Notes: generated by a model not told the origin, from the letters alone. 64,000 nt of DNA from Paracoccus sp. (in: a-proteobacteria) (GCF_030604785.1 NZ_JAUVVF010000006.1:35641-99640); one strand, 5' to 3'; counted from the stretch's first letter, positions 1 through 10,312 are shown. A program made the numbers and translations.

Positions 1-1
1 G

Positions 2-163
2 CGCGTGCAATACACGATCACCGATGCCGAACTGGTCGACCGAATCGCGCCCGCCCTGCGCGAGGCGTTGGGCGACGTGCGCCCCGCCGCCACGATGGTG
101 GTGGCGGGGCTGATCCGACCCGAGATGAAGGTCGAGATCGAAGTGACGGCGTTTCGCGGATGA
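2..163 (+). CDS. RidA-like protein, C-terminal fragment (truncated by window edge)
   Basis: Open frame from window start RVQYTITDAELVDRIAPALREALGDVRPAATMVVAGLIRPEMKVEIEVTAFRG ending TGA 161-163; resembles RidA-family C-terminus; ATGA overlap with hemW. Confidence 0.6.
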   Translation, partial: RVQYTITDAELVDRIAPALREALGDVRPAATMVVAGLIRPEMKVEIEVTAFRG

Positions 164-1323
164 TCGGGCAGGAGGATTGGCGGCATGGCGGCTTCGGGCT
201 TTACGTCCATTGGCCCTTTTGCGCGGCCAAGTGCCCCTATTGCGATTTCAACAGCCATGTCTCGGCCTCGGTCGATCAGGCGCGGTGGGCGCGGGCGCTG
301 GCCTCGGAGATCGCGCGTTTGGCCGAGGAATTGCCGGGCCGGCATCTGGACAGCATCTTCTTCGGCGGCGGCACGCCCTCGCTGATGCTGCCCGAGACCG
401 TCGATCACGTCCTGCGCGCCGCCCGGGCCGCTTGGGGCTTTGCCAACCGCATCGAGATCACGCTGGAGGCCAATCCGACCAGCGTGGAACGCGAGCGCTT
501 TCGCGGCTTCGCCGAGGCGGGCGTGAACCGCGTCTCGATGGGAATACAGGCGCTGAACGATGCCGATCTGCGCGCACTGGGCCGGATGCACGACGTCGCC
601 GAGGCAAGAGCCGCTTTTGACGTGGCGCGCGACGTGTTCGAGCGGGTGAGCTTTGACCTGATCTACGCGCGGCAAGGTCAGGATCGCGCCGCCTGGCGGG
701 CCGAACTGCGCGAGGCATTGGCGATGGCGGCCGACCACCTTTCGCTTTACCAGCTTACGATCGAACCCGGCACCGCCTTCGGCCGCCGCGCCGAGGCCGG
801 GACGCTGCGCGGCCTGCCCGACGACGATCTGTCGGCGGACATGTATCATGACACGCAGGAGATCTGCGCGGCTGCAGGTCTGCCGGGATACGAGATCTCG
901 AACCATGCCGCACCGGGCGGCGAGAGCCGTCACAACCTGATCTATTGGCGCCAGGGTGATTGGGCCGCCGTCGGGCCGGGCGCGCATGGACGGATCACCC
1001 TGCCCCATGGCCGCCACGCGACCGAGGCGCATCTGACGCCGGGCGCCTGGCTCAACGCGGTTGAGACAACGGGCAGCGGCGAGTCCCTGCGCGAGCCGGT
1101 GCCAAGCGACGAACAGGCGACCGAATTGCTGCTGATGGGGCTAAGACTGGCCGAGGGGATCAGCGAAAGCCGCCATGCACATCTGGCGGGCGCGTCGCTT
1201 CGGGCGGATGCGGTGGCGCGATTGCTGGATCTGGGCATGATCGAGCGCACCGGGGACCGTCTGCGTGTAACTGATGCGGGCCGCCCGGTGCTGAACGCGA
1301 TCCTGCGCGAACTGGCGGTCTGA
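160..1323 (+). CDS. hemW: Radical SAM heme chaperone HemW (coproporphyrinogen III oxidase-like)
   Basis: YVHWPFCAAKCPYCDFNSH CxxxCxxC radical SAM motif, FFGGGTPS, HemW-like length. Confidence 0.95.
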   Translation: MIGQEDWRHGGFGLYVHWPFCAAKCPYCDFNSHVSASVDQARWARALASEIARLAEELPGRHLDSIFFGGGTPSLMLPETVDHVLRAARAAWGFANRIEITLEANPTSVERERFRGFAEAGVNRVSMGIQALNDADLRALGRMHDVAEARAAFDVARDVFERVSFDLIYARQGQDRAAWRAELREALAMAADHLSLYQLTIEPGTAFGRRAEAGTLRGLPDDDLSADMYHDTQEICAAAGLPGYEISNHAAPGGESRHNLIYWRQGDWAAVGPGAHGRITLPHGRHATEAHLTPGAWLNAVETTGSGESLREPVPSDEQATELLLMGLRLAEGISESRHAHLAGASLRADAVARLLDLGMIERTGDRLRVTDAGRPVLNAILRELAV

Positions 1324-1324
1324 C

Positions 1325-1678
1325 ATGCGCCGCGTTTGGTTCGTCGTCGGCTGGATCTTCGTCGTGCTGGCGATCATCGGCACGGCGCTGCCGATCGTGC
1401 CGACAGTGCCGTTCCTGCTGGTCGCGGCATGGGCCTTTGCGCGGTCCTCGCCCCGCCTGAAACGGCGCATCCTGCGTCATCCGCGCTATGGCCCCCCCGT
1501 CCGGGCATGGCAGGAACGCGGCGTGGTCGGCCCTTGGGCCAAGGCCTGGGCGATCAGCGCGATGAGCAGCGGCGTGCTTCTGTCGTGGTGGCTGAACCTG
1601 CCCAAGGAAGCCGTGGCCATTCAGACTGTCGTCTGCCTGCTGGTCGCGCTGTTCCTTCTGACGCGGCCTTCCCGCTAG
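1325..1678 (+). CDS. DUF454/YbaN family inner membrane protein
   Basis: 117 aa, GTALPIVPTVPFLLVAAWAFARSSPRL typical of the DUF454 family. Confidence 0.85.
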   Translation: MRRVWFVVGWIFVVLAIIGTALPIVPTVPFLLVAAWAFARSSPRLKRRILRHPRYGPPVRAWQERGVVGPWAKAWAISAMSSGVLLSWWLNLPKEAVAIQTVVCLLVALFLLTRPSR

Positions 1679-1717
1679 ATACGGTGTCTGCTTCGGCAGG
1701 AACCACAGGATAGGGTA

Positions 1718-2623
1718 TCAGTGACCGCCCAGAAGCTGGCAGAGCTTGTCCAGCTGATCGAGGTCCTTGTAGGTGATCACCACCTGCCCGCCATCGATGC
1801 CCGCGTGGCGGATCTGAACGCGCATGCGGAGATTGGCCGACAGATCGTCTTCGAGCGCGCGTGTGTCGCTGTCGCTTGTCTCGGCGGCAGCACCCTTCCG
1901 GGGACGCGCAGCATCAGGATTATCGCCTTGCGCGAGTTTGCGGACCATGTCTTCGGTTTCGCGCACCGAGAGACCCTTTTCGATCACCTTGCGGGCCAGT
2001 TGTTCAGGGTTTGCTGACGTGACGAGCGCGCGGGCATGCCCGGCCGTCAGACGCCCTTCCTTGACCAGCTCCTGAACGGGCTGCGGCAGGTTCAGCAGGC
2101 GCAGGAGGTTCGCAATATGACTGCGGCTCTTGTTCAGGGCCTCGGCCAAACGCTCTTGGGTGTGGCCGAAGCGCTCCATCAATTGCTTGAAGGACGCGGC
2201 TTCCTCGATCGCGTTGAGGTCGGCGCGCTGGATGTTCTCGATGATGGCGACTTCCAGCATCTCGGTGTCCGAGAAGTCGCGGATGATGACCGGCAGTTCG
2301 TGAAGCTGCGCCATCTGCGCGGCGCGCCAGCGCCGCTCGCCTGCCACGATCTCGTAGAGATCCTTGTCGCGCGGATGCGGCCGGACGATGAGCGGTTGCA
2401 GGACGCCCCTGCTGCGGAGCGAGGCCGCCAGTTCGTTCAGCGCCTCGGGGTCGAAACTGCGGCGCGGCTGGTTCGGGTTCGCGGTGATCTGCTCGATCGG
2501 CAGCGTGGCGCGATCGCGGGCCGGGCGATTTGCGGCCGGTTCGTCGGCCACAGAGATATCGGCCATAAGGGCGGAAAGGCCACGGCCCAGACCCCGCTTG
2601 ATGGATTTGGGATCGGACATCAT
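1718..2623 (-). CDS. parB: Chromosome partitioning protein ParB
   Basis: KRGLGRGLSALM, GERRWRAAQMA, IIENIQRADLNAIEEA; adjacent to parA. Confidence 0.97.
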   Translation of the reverse strand: MMSDPKSIKRGLGRGLSALMADISVADEPAANRPARDRATLPIEQITANPNQPRRSFDPEALNELAASLRSRGVLQPLIVRPHPRDKDLYEIVAGERRWRAAQMAQLHELPVIIRDFSDTEMLEVAIIENIQRADLNAIEEAASFKQLMERFGHTQERLAEALNKSRSHIANLLRLLNLPQPVQELVKEGRLTAGHARALVTSANPEQLARKVIEKGLSVRETEDMVRKLAQGDNPDAARPRKGAAAETSDSDTRALEDDLSANLRMRVQIRHAGIDGGQVVITYKDLDQLDKLCQLLGGH

Positions 2624-3402
2624 GCAATCTCCGGCAGTTTGAGACGGGCGGCGAATTCGGCCGCAAGCTGGCGATAGGCAATGCTGCCCTTGGACAGCGG
2701 ATCGTAATGGAGAACCGGCATGGCGTGGGACGGAGATTCCGACACGCGCACGTTTCGCGGGATCACGGTGGTATAGACAAGCTCGCCCAAGGTCGCGCGC
2801 GCATCGGCTTCGACCTGTTGCGACAGGTTGTTCCGGTTGTCCGACATGGTGAGCACGACGCCGTTGATCCGCAGCGCCGGATTGGCGCTGGCGCGGACTT
2901 CGCGCACTGTCGTCAGAAGCTGCGAGAGACCCTCGAGAGCATAGAATTCGGCTTGCAGCGGAACGAGGACCGCATGGGCGGCGACCATTGCGTTGACGGT
3001 CAGCAGACCAAGCGCAGGCGGACAGTCGATCAGGATGATCGCGTCGCTTGGGGCGCCGTTGAGAGCCTGAGGCAGAAGCCGTAGACGGTCGCTGCGCTGC
3101 GACAGCTGCGCATCGGCCGATGACAGGTCCGAGGTCGCGGGAACGATGGAGAGGCGCGGAAATGCGGTCTTGCAGAGACCGGCCTCGAGCGTCACGTCGC
3201 CGGTGAGCAAGTCGAAGGAGGACCGGTCGCGTTGCTCTAGTTCGATGCCCAGGCCGGTCGAGGCATTGCCTTGCGGATCCAGGTCGATGAGGATGACCTC
3301 ATGCCCCATCTCCGACAAGGCGGCGCCCAGATTGATGGCAGTCGTGGTTTTGCCGACCCCGCCCTTCTGGTTTGCGATCGCCACGATGTGAGCATCAGGC
3401 AT
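2620..3402 (-). CDS. parA: Chromosome partitioning ATPase ParA
   Basis: ANQKGGVGKTTTAINLGAAL deviant Walker A, IDLDPQGNASTGLG. Confidence 0.97.
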   Translation of the reverse strand: MPDAHIVAIANQKGGVGKTTTAINLGAALSEMGHEVILIDLDPQGNASTGLGIELEQRDRSSFDLLTGDVTLEAGLCKTAFPRLSIVPATSDLSSADAQLSQRSDRLRLLPQALNGAPSDAIILIDCPPALGLLTVNAMVAAHAVLVPLQAEFYALEGLSQLLTTVREVRASANPALRINGVVLTMSDNRNNLSQQVEADARATLGELVYTTVIPRNVRVSESPSHAMPVLHYDPLSKGSIAYRQLAAEFAARLKLPEIA

Positions 3403-3985
3403 GGGCGATGTCCCTCACGTTGAGAATGGCTGCTTCGGGGTCCGTCTTACTGGTAAAGGCTTCGTAGCGGAAATGCCAGTGCTTCGCGGCCTCGTCAGCC
3501 TCTTGTTGCCACCTGCGACCCTTCAGAAGCCACGCTTCGCCTTGGGGTGCGAGGTGGCGCTGCAGAAAGGGCAAAAGCTTGTCGAGAGGAGCAAGTGCGC
3601 GTGCCGACAGATAATCGGCATTCTGAGGCGACAGATCCTCAATACGGCACGCATGGACCGTCACCTTGGGCAGTGACAACTCGCGGATGACCGAGCGCAA
3701 GAATGCACATTTGCGCGAGTCACTTTCGACGAGGGAAACCCTCAGATCGCGATCTGCCCAAGCGGCTGCAAGAACGATACCGGGAAGGCCACCCCCGCTG
3801 CCGATATCCAACCAGTGGCCTTGTGGTTGCTCGACAAGTTCGGTCAATTGAAGGCAGTCAGCAAGGTGGCGCTGCTGTAGATCGTCCAGAGTGGACGGCG
3901 CCACAAGGTTGATCGCTGGATTCCATTTTCGGAGAAGCGCGCTGTAGATTTCGAGCCGTTCGCCTGTTTCACGTGAAACACTCAT
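3395..3985 (-). CDS. rsmG: 16S rRNA (guanine-N7)-methyltransferase RsmG/GidB
   Basis: [16 protein letters not shown]; located between mnmG and parA. Confidence 0.95.
   Translation of the reverse strand: MSVSRETGERLEIYSALLRKWNPAINLVAPSTLDDLQQRHLADCLQLTELVEQPQGHWLDIGSGGGLPGIVLAAAWADRDLRVSLVESDSRKCAFLRSVIRELSLPKVTVHACRIEDLSPQNADYLSARALAPLDKLLPFLQRHLAPQGEAWLLKGRRWQQEADEAAKHWHFRYEAFTSKTDPEAAILNVRDIAHA
3965..3980. promoter_or_regulatory. parS centromere site, perfect 16-bp palindrome TGTTTCACGTGAAACA
   Basis: Exact match to the canonical ParB/Spo0J parS consensus; lies in codons 2-7 of rsmG. Confidence 0.95.
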
Positions 3986-5856
3986 GCGCTCCGCGCCTTG
4001 ACCGAGCGCTTGGCGGCGAGCAGCAGGACCGACAGCGCCGCTGGGGTCATGCCTTCGATTGCCGAAGCCTGCGCGAGTGTCGCTGGCCGCTGGTCTGACA
4101 ACTTACGCGCCAGTTCCCCAGACAAGCTTCCAATGGTTGCATAGTCAAGCTCGGCCGGCAGGACGATCCCTTCATTCTGCCGAAGCGCCTCGATGTCGCG
4201 CTGCTGACGGTCCGTATATTGAGCATACATGGCGTCATTCCGCAATTGCTGCCATGTATCCGCGCCAATTTTCGGCAGGCCAGGGCAGAGCTGGTAGATC
4301 GTCGAAACATCCAGATCCTCCGAGCCCAGCAGCGTGAAAATCGAGCGGCGCTGTCCGTCCTGACGCTTCTCGATTCCGGCCTTTGAAAGTTCGTTCGGGC
4401 TGAACAGTGCAGCTTCAAGCGCGGCACGCGCGGAATCATAGCCTGATTGTCGTTCCTTGAAGGCCCGCTCCCTCTCGGCCGACACACATCCGATCTGGAT
4501 CGCCTTGGGCGTAAGGCGTTGATCTGCGTTATCAGCACGAAGGGAAAGCCTGAACTCGGCGCGCGAGGTGAACATGCGATACGGTTCGGTTACGCCCTTG
4601 GTGACCAGATCATCCACCATGACGCCGATATAGCTGTCGGAGCGGCTGAACAAGACAGGGTCTGCCTGCCCTAAGGCTTCCCGCGCTGCGTTTAGGCCAG
4701 CGACGAGTCCTTGGGCTGCGGCTTCTTCATAACCTGTCGTTCCGTTGATCTGACCGGCGAGAAACAAGCCGGAGGCCGCCTTGACCGCCAAGCGGTGATC
4801 GAGGGCCCGCGGGTCCACATAGCTGTATTCCACCGCGTAACCCGGCTGAACAATCTCGGCCGCTTCCAGACCGCGGATTGAACGGACATAGGCGAGTTGG
4901 ACGTCCTCGGGCAGCGAAGTGGAGATCCCGTTCGGATAGACAAGCGGCGAATCGATCCCCTCAGGTTCAAGAAAGACCTGGTGGGACTCCTTGTGCGCGA
5001 AGCGCGTCACCTTATCCTCGATCGAGGGACAATACCGAGGCCCCCGACCTGAGATATGCCCGCCATACATGGCAGAACGCCCGATATTCTCGCTGATGAT
5101 GCGATGCGTTTCGGGATTGGTGTGAGTGATCGCGCAAGCGATCTGTGGCGCCTCCGGAGCTATGCTCAGGTACGAGAACAGCGACGGTTTATCGTCACCC
5201 GGCTGCTGCTCAAGCGCGTCCCAATCAATACTGTCGCGCAACAATCTGGGCGGAGTACCTGTCTTCAGGCGTCCAAGCGGCAGATTGAACTGGCGAAGGG
5301 AGTCAGCAAGCGGATTGGACGCCGCATCACCCCACCGGCCGGCGACACGGCTTTGATCCCCGATATGGATCCGGCCCTCAAGGAAGGTTCCGGTCGTCAA
5401 AATCGTAGCGCCGGACAGGACTTCGCCGAGGTTCGCCAAACGAACGCCGATCACACGCCGACCTTCGGTGAACAGGGCGACAACCTCGTCCAGGACCAGT
5501 TCCAAACCCCGACACTCTGCCAGCTCACTAGCTGCGTGGCGCTGATACAGTGCGCGATCCATCTGCGCCCGCGGACCTTGAACCGCAGGCCCCTTGCTGC
5601 GATTGAGCAACCTGAACTGGATTCCGGACTTGTCCGCGATCCTGCCCATCACACCATCGAACGCATCGATCTCACGGACCAGATGGCCCTTCCCGAGGCC
5701 GCCGATAGCCGGGTTACAGGACAGCGTTCCCACATCTTCAGCGCGCATCGTCACCAGCGCGACACTCGCGCCAAGCCGCGCTGCAGCCGTTGCGGCCTCA
5801 AGGCCAGCATGGCCGGCGCCAACGACGACGACATCATAGTGTTTCACGTGGAACAC
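3982..5856 (-). CDS. mnmG: tRNA uridine-5-carboxymethylaminomethyl modification enzyme MnmG/GidA
   Basis: [55 protein letters not shown]. Confidence 0.98.
   Translation of the reverse strand: MFHVKHYDVVVVGAGHAGLEAATAAARLGASVALVTMRAEDVGTLSCNPAIGGLGKGHLVREIDAFDGVMGRIADKSGIQFRLLNRSKGPAVQGPRAQMDRALYQRHAASELAECRGLELVLDEVVALFTEGRRVIGVRLANLGEVLSGATILTTGTFLEGRIHIGDQSRVAGRWGDAASNPLADSLRQFNLPLGRLKTGTPPRLLRDSIDWDALEQQPGDDKPSLFSYLSIAPEAPQIACAITHTNPETHRIISENIGRSAMYGGHISGRGPRYCPSIEDKVTRFAHKESHQVFLEPEGIDSPLVYPNGISTSLPEDVQLAYVRSIRGLEAAEIVQPGYAVEYSYVDPRALDHRLAVKAASGLFLAGQINGTTGYEEAAAQGLVAGLNAAREALGQADPVLFSRSDSYIGVMVDDLVTKGVTEPYRMFTSRAEFRLSLRADNADQRLTPKAIQIGCVSAERERAFKERQSGYDSARAALEAALFSPNELSKAGIEKRQDGQRRSIFTLLGSEDLDVSTIYQLCPGLPKIGADTWQQLRNDAMYAQYTDRQQRDIEALRQNEGIVLPAELDYATIGSLSGELARKLSDQRPATLAQASAIEGMTPAALSVLLLAAKRSVKARSA
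5840..5855. promoter_or_regulatory. parS-like site, TGTTTCACGTGGAACA (one mismatch from the perfect palindrome)
   Basis: 15/16 match to the parS consensus, overlapping the mnmG start (MFHVKH). Confidence 0.88.
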
Positions 5857-5858
5857 TC

Positions 5859-7124
5859 CTACTTCCCGATACAGAACGAGGCGAAGATGACATCTAGATA
5901 GTCCTCCGACCCGATTCGTCCAAGCAAACGATCAAGTGATGCGGCAGCCGCGCGTATGTGCTCTGCGGCCAATTCGGCAGGCTGCCCGGCGACAGAGTTC
6001 AGAGAATCGACAGCAAGCGCAATCTCCTGCCTCTGCCTGTCATGGCTGATCACGCCGGCCTGACTGACCCTTTGTCGCAGCCGGTCCGACAGCTCCGCCA
6101 ACAGATCGTCCAGCCCATCTCCGGCTGCAGCGGAAATCATCAGCCCCGTTCCGCCGACAGAGAGATCGGCCTTGCTACGGACCAGCAGGTCGCCCTCCTG
6201 CCAAAGATCGTCAACCCTTCCGCCATCCGGGGACAGGTGGATGCGAAGATCCGCCAGACGCGCGCGATCTCGGGCTAGTCCGATTCCCATGGCTTCGATC
6301 GCGTCGCCTGCTTCCCTGAGGCCCGCAGTATCGAGGAAGGTCACCGCCAGACCATTCAGATCGTACCGCATCTCGATCACATCGCGGGTCGTTCCGGCAA
6401 TCTCCGAAACGAGGGCCACGGTGCGATCGGCGAGCCGGTTCATCAAGGTCGACTTGCCGGCATTGGGCGGCCCGATGATTGCCACCTCAAAGCCCAACCG
6501 GACTCGCTCGGCGGCCTGAAACCCTGCCAGCTCGCGCTGCAGCTCGACGATCAGCTGCCCGACCAGATCAAAGACTTCCGCCGGAACGTCGTCGGGAACA
6601 TCCTCGTCGGCAAAATCAACGCTGGCCTCGATCAAGGCCCCTGCCCTGATCAGCTTCTCGCGCCAACCGACGGCGCGCTGCGCGAGTTCACCGCTCGCGG
6701 TCCGCATGGCGAGCTGGCGTTGCGCCTCGGTCTCGGCGGCCAGCAGATCGCCCAGACCTTCGACCTCGACCAGGTCCATCCGGCCGTTGAGCAAGGCGCG
6801 GCGTGAAAATTCACCGGCCTCAGCCAAGCGGGCGCCACCGCGCTCCAGGGCGCGAGCCACCCGACGCACCACGACCGGAGCGCCGTGCAGATGCAGTTCG
6901 ACACATTCCTCGCCGGTGAAGCTGGCCTTCTCGTCGAAACGGATCAGCATGGCCTGATCCAGAACCTCGCCATCCTCGACCAGGCGGCGCAGGTAAGTAC
7001 GCCTCGCCTCGGGCAAGGCACCGCCAAGACGCTCGGCAAGCTGCCGCGCGCCGTTTCCGCTGATCCTTACAATGGAAACGCCACCCCGCCCGGGCGGAGT
7101 GGCTTCGGCATAGATCAGGTCCAT
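5859..7124 (-). CDS. mnmE: tRNA modification GTPase MnmE/TrmE
   Basis: [33 protein letters not shown]-terminal CIGK. Confidence 0.98.
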   Translation of the reverse strand: MDLIYAEATPPGRGGVSIVRISGNGARQLAERLGGALPEARRTYLRRLVEDGEVLDQAMLIRFDEKASFTGEECVELHLHGAPVVVRRVARALERGGARLAEAGEFSRRALLNGRMDLVEVEGLGDLLAAETEAQRQLAMRTASGELAQRAVGWREKLIRAGALIEASVDFADEDVPDDVPAEVFDLVGQLIVELQRELAGFQAAERVRLGFEVAIIGPPNAGKSTLMNRLADRTVALVSEIAGTTRDVIEMRYDLNGLAVTFLDTAGLREAGDAIEAMGIGLARDRARLADLRIHLSPDGGRVDDLWQEGDLLVRSKADLSVGGTGLMISAAAGDGLDDLLAELSDRLRQRVSQAGVISHDRQRQEIALAVDSLNSVAGQPAELAAEHIRAAAASLDRLLGRIGSEDYLDVIFASFCIGK

Positions 7125-7134
7125 TCCAGCCCCG

Positions 7135-8406
7135 TCAGGCGTTCATCGAATCGAAGAATTCACCATTACTCTTCGTCTGCTTCAACTTCGAAATCAGGAA
7201 CTCGATCGCATCCGTCGTCCCCATCGGGTTCAGGATCCGCCGCAGCAGATAGGTCTTCTGCAGGTCCTTCGCATCGACCAGCAATTCTTCCTTCCGCGTG
7301 CCCGATTTCAGGATATCCATGGCCGGGAAAACGCGCTTGTCGGCGACCTTGCGGTCCAGAACGATCTCGCTGTTGCCGGTGCCCTTGAATTCTTCAAAGA
7401 TCACCTCGTCCATCCGCGATCCGGTGTCGATCAGCGCGGTCGCGATGATGGTCAGGCTGCCGCCTTCCTCGATGTTCCGCGCCGCACCAAAGAATCGCTT
7501 GGGCCGCTGCAACGCATTCGCGTCCACGCCACCCGTCAGAACCTTGCCCGAGCTGGGAACCACGGTGTTGAACGCCCTACCAAGTCTTGTGATCGAATCG
7601 AGCAAAATCACAACATCTCGTTTATGCTCGACCAGACGCTTGGCCTTCTCGATCACCATCTCGGACACGGCGACGTGGCGGCTGGCCGGTTCGTCAAAGG
7701 TCGACGAGACGACCTCGCCCTTGACCGAACGCTGCATGTCGGTGACTTCCTCGGGCCGCTCGTCGATCAGCAGCACGATCAGGTAGCATTCCGGGTGATT
7801 GCGCTCGATCGAATGCGCGATGTTCTGCAGCAGCACCGTCTTGCCGGTGCGCGGAGGCGCCACGATCAGCGAACGCTGCCCCTTCCCGATCGGCGCCACC
7901 AGGTCGATGATCCGGGCGCTGCGATCCTTGATGGTCGGATCCTCGATCTCCATCTTCAGCCGCTCGTCGGGGTAAAGCGGCGTCAGGTTGTCAAAGGCCA
8001 CCTTGTGACGCGCCTTCTCGGGATCCTCGAAATTGATCCGCTCGACCTTGGTCAGCGCGAAATAGCGCTCGTTCTCGCCCGGCGCGCGGATCACGCCTTC
8101 GACCGTGTCGCCGGTGCGCAGCGAATGCTGCCGGATCATGTCGGGGCTGACATAGATGTCGTCCGGGCCCGGCAGATAGTTCGCCTCGGTCGAGCGCAGG
8201 AACCCGAAACCGTCCTGGACGACCTCCAGCACGCCCTCGCCGCCGATTTCCCAGCCTTCCTCGGCATGCTCCTTCAGGATCGAGAACATCATCTCGCCCT
8301 TGCGCATGGTCGAGGCGTTCTCGATCTCCCATTCCTCGGCCATCGACAGCAGATCGGCCGGGCTCTTGGCCTTGAGGTCGGACAGGTTGAGGCGTTCTTC
8401 GGTCAT
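7135..8406 (-). CDS. rho: Transcription termination factor Rho
   Basis: [33 protein letters not shown]; start set at [12 protein letters not shown] rather than the longer ORF start. Confidence 0.97.
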   Translation of the reverse strand: MTEERLNLSDLKAKSPADLLSMAEEWEIENASTMRKGEMMFSILKEHAEEGWEIGGEGVLEVVQDGFGFLRSTEANYLPGPDDIYVSPDMIRQHSLRTGDTVEGVIRAPGENERYFALTKVERINFEDPEKARHKVAFDNLTPLYPDERLKMEIEDPTIKDRSARIIDLVAPIGKGQRSLIVAPPRTGKTVLLQNIAHSIERNHPECYLIVLLIDERPEEVTDMQRSVKGEVVSSTFDEPASRHVAVSEMVIEKAKRLVEHKRDVVILLDSITRLGRAFNTVVPSSGKVLTGGVDANALQRPKRFFGAARNIEEGGSLTIIATALIDTGSRMDEVIFEEFKGTGNSEIVLDRKVADKRVFPAMDILKSGTRKEELLVDAKDLQKTYLLRRILNPMGTTDAIEFLISKLKQTKSNGEFFDSMNA

Positions 8407-8535
8407 GCGGCTGCAATCTTTCGCTGGCGCAGGCTCATGCCGCGCAAGGATGATGATCGTCGGAGAATCCCGCACCGGACGGCCGGGTTTGAGGCGGCAC
8501 ATACGCGCCATCCCCGCCCGAGTCAATCTTGGGCA

Positions 8536-9003
8536 TCAGAACTTGATGATCACGGCACTCACGATCGCCACCATCAGCAGCGTCGGAACCTCGTTCATCA
8601 TCCGGTAATGGCGCCCCTTCTTCGCCGCGCCCGCCTTCAGGCGCCGCGTCTCGCGCACGCACCAGATGTGAAACGCCGTCATGCCCAGAACGCCGGCCGC
8701 CTTGACCCAAGGCCAGGCGAAGTCCCAGCCGACGATCCCCGGAACAGAAACCAGCGTCAGCCCGCTCAGCCATGTGGCGATCATCGCGGGACGCATGATC
8801 AGCCGCATCAGTTTGTCTTCCATGATCAGAAGGCTCGCCACCGGCTCGGCCTGACCGGCATGGCGTTCCGAATGATAGACGAAAAGCCGGGGCAGATAGA
8901 ACAGTGCCGCCATCCAGGCGATCACGGACATCACGTGAAACGCCTTCACGTAGGGATAGGTCAGCACAAGCCAGTCGAGCATCAGAGCCTCTTTCTTCTT
9001 CAC
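8536..9003 (-). CDS. hemJ: Protoporphyrinogen oxidase HemJ
   Basis: LTYPYVKAFHVMSVIAWMAALFYLPRLFVYH, typical HemJ; start may be the internal MLDWL. Confidence 0.92.
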   Translation of the reverse strand: MKKKEALMLDWLVLTYPYVKAFHVMSVIAWMAALFYLPRLFVYHSERHAGQAEPVASLLIMEDKLMRLIMRPAMIATWLSGLTLVSVPGIVGWDFAWPWVKAAGVLGMTAFHIWCVRETRRLKAGAAKKGRHYRMMNEVPTLLMVAIVSAVIIKF

Positions 9004-9442
9004 TTAAATATAAGAAGGAAAGAAAAGGATGTTGTAGATGTAGGCCCTGTGCATAGCGGGATTGCGGCAAAAGGCCCACGAAAATCCCCAGATCCACCTG
9101 ATGTGGACAGCCCTTGCCAACGGCCGCCTTCTAGCAAAAAGATCTTTATATTTCAATAACCAATCCTGTGGATAAGTTCGGGGATATTTTCCGGGGCGCC
9201 GGCCTGTCCACAGTTCGGCACGATCACCGTCCCGGGATGTCCACCTGTGGATCGCACGCAGCCGTTCCTGATTTGTCCGGGGCGGAATCCAGGCCCCTCG
9301 GCATCCGACCCGATTCCTGCCCATGATTCGACCCGATTCCCGCTCAGATTCGTCCACAGCCTGCGCCGTCCTTGCCACAGCGCGGGCTCTGTGCAGGGTC
9401 AGCAGGCTTTCTTCCTGCGCCGAAGCCGCTTAACCTGCGGAC
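9004..9442. other. oriC: Probable chromosomal replication origin (oriC) in the hemJ/aroE intergenic region
   Basis: Perfect DnaA box TGTGGATAA (revcomp TTATCCACA) at 9167-9175, degenerate boxes near 9104, 9204, 9246 and 9348, AT-rich stretch 9135-9164, divergent gene orientation on both sides, parAB/parS within 8 kb. Confidence 0.78.
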
Positions 9443-10312
9443 ATGTCAACACATTCAGAGCATGCGATGTCAGAAGAGGCCTCAATCCGGCACGCACCCC
9501 TGGCCGGAGTGATCGGACTACCGATCGCGCACTCCCGCTCGCCCCGGCTGCATGGTCACTGGCTTCGGCGCTATGGTCTGCCGGGTCACTACATCCCGAT
9601 GCCCGTCCTGCCCGAGCATCTGGCCGAAGTGCTGCGGGTCCTGCCGCAGGCCGGCTTTGTCGGCCTCAATGTCACGATCCCGCACAAGGAAGCCGTGCTG
9701 ACGCTGGCCGATACCGTGACGGATCGCGCGGCGCTGATCGGCGCGGCCAACACGTTGATCTTCCGCCCGGACGGCAAGATCCACGCCGACAACACCGACG
9801 GCTACGGCTTCATCGCCAATCTGCGCCAGAATGCGCCCGACTGGGCGCCCGAGGCCGGCCCCGCCGCGGTGATCGGCGCAGGCGGCGCTGCGCGTGCCGT
9901 CGTCGCCTCGCTGCTGGATTCCGGCGTTCCCGAACTTCGCATCGCCAACCGCACCCGGCTGCGCGCGGAACAGATCAAGGCCGAATTCGGCGCGCGTCTG
10001 GTCGTCTATGAATGGGCGCAACTGGGCAACATGCTGGACGGGGCCGCGACGGTGGTGAATGCGACCTCTCTGGGGATGGAGGGCAAGCAGCCGCTTCGGG
10101 TGCCGCTGGATGCGCTGTCGCCCGACGCGCTGGTCACCGACCTCGTCTATACCCCGCTGATGACCCCCCTTCTGACCGAGGCGCAGGAACGCGGCTGCCG
10201 CATCGTGGACGGGTTGGGCATGCTGCTGCATCAGGCTGCGCCGGGATTCGAGCGCTGGTTCGGCCACCGGCCCGAGATCGACGACGAGACCCGCCGGGTC
10301 GTTCTGGGATGA
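9443..10312 (+). CDS. aroE: Shikimate dehydrogenase
   Basis: GVIGLPIAHSRSPRLHGHWL, NVTIPHKEAV, NTDGYGF, GAGGAARAVV. Confidence 0.97.
   Translation: MSTHSEHAMSEEASIRHAPLAGVIGLPIAHSRSPRLHGHWLRRYGLPGHYIPMPVLPEHLAEVLRVLPQAGFVGLNVTIPHKEAVLTLADTVTDRAALIGAANTLIFRPDGKIHADNTDGYGFIANLRQNAPDWAPEAGPAAVIGAGGAARAVVASLLDSGVPELRIANRTRLRAEQIKAEFGARLVVYEWAQLGNMLDGAATVVNATSLGMEGKQPLRVPLDALSPDALVTDLVYTPLMTPLLTEAQERGCRIVDGLGMLLHQAAPGFERWFGHRPEIDDETRRVVLG

Noticed and set aside
8935-8955. acatcacgtgaaacg, a parS-like core inside hemJ
   Set aside because: Only the right half and centre match; several mismatches in the left half, so probably chance.
9247-10011. 254-aa plus-strand ORF spanning the origin region and the aroE start
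   Set aside because: Out of frame with clear aroE; low-complexity Arg/Ala-rich sequence without family features.
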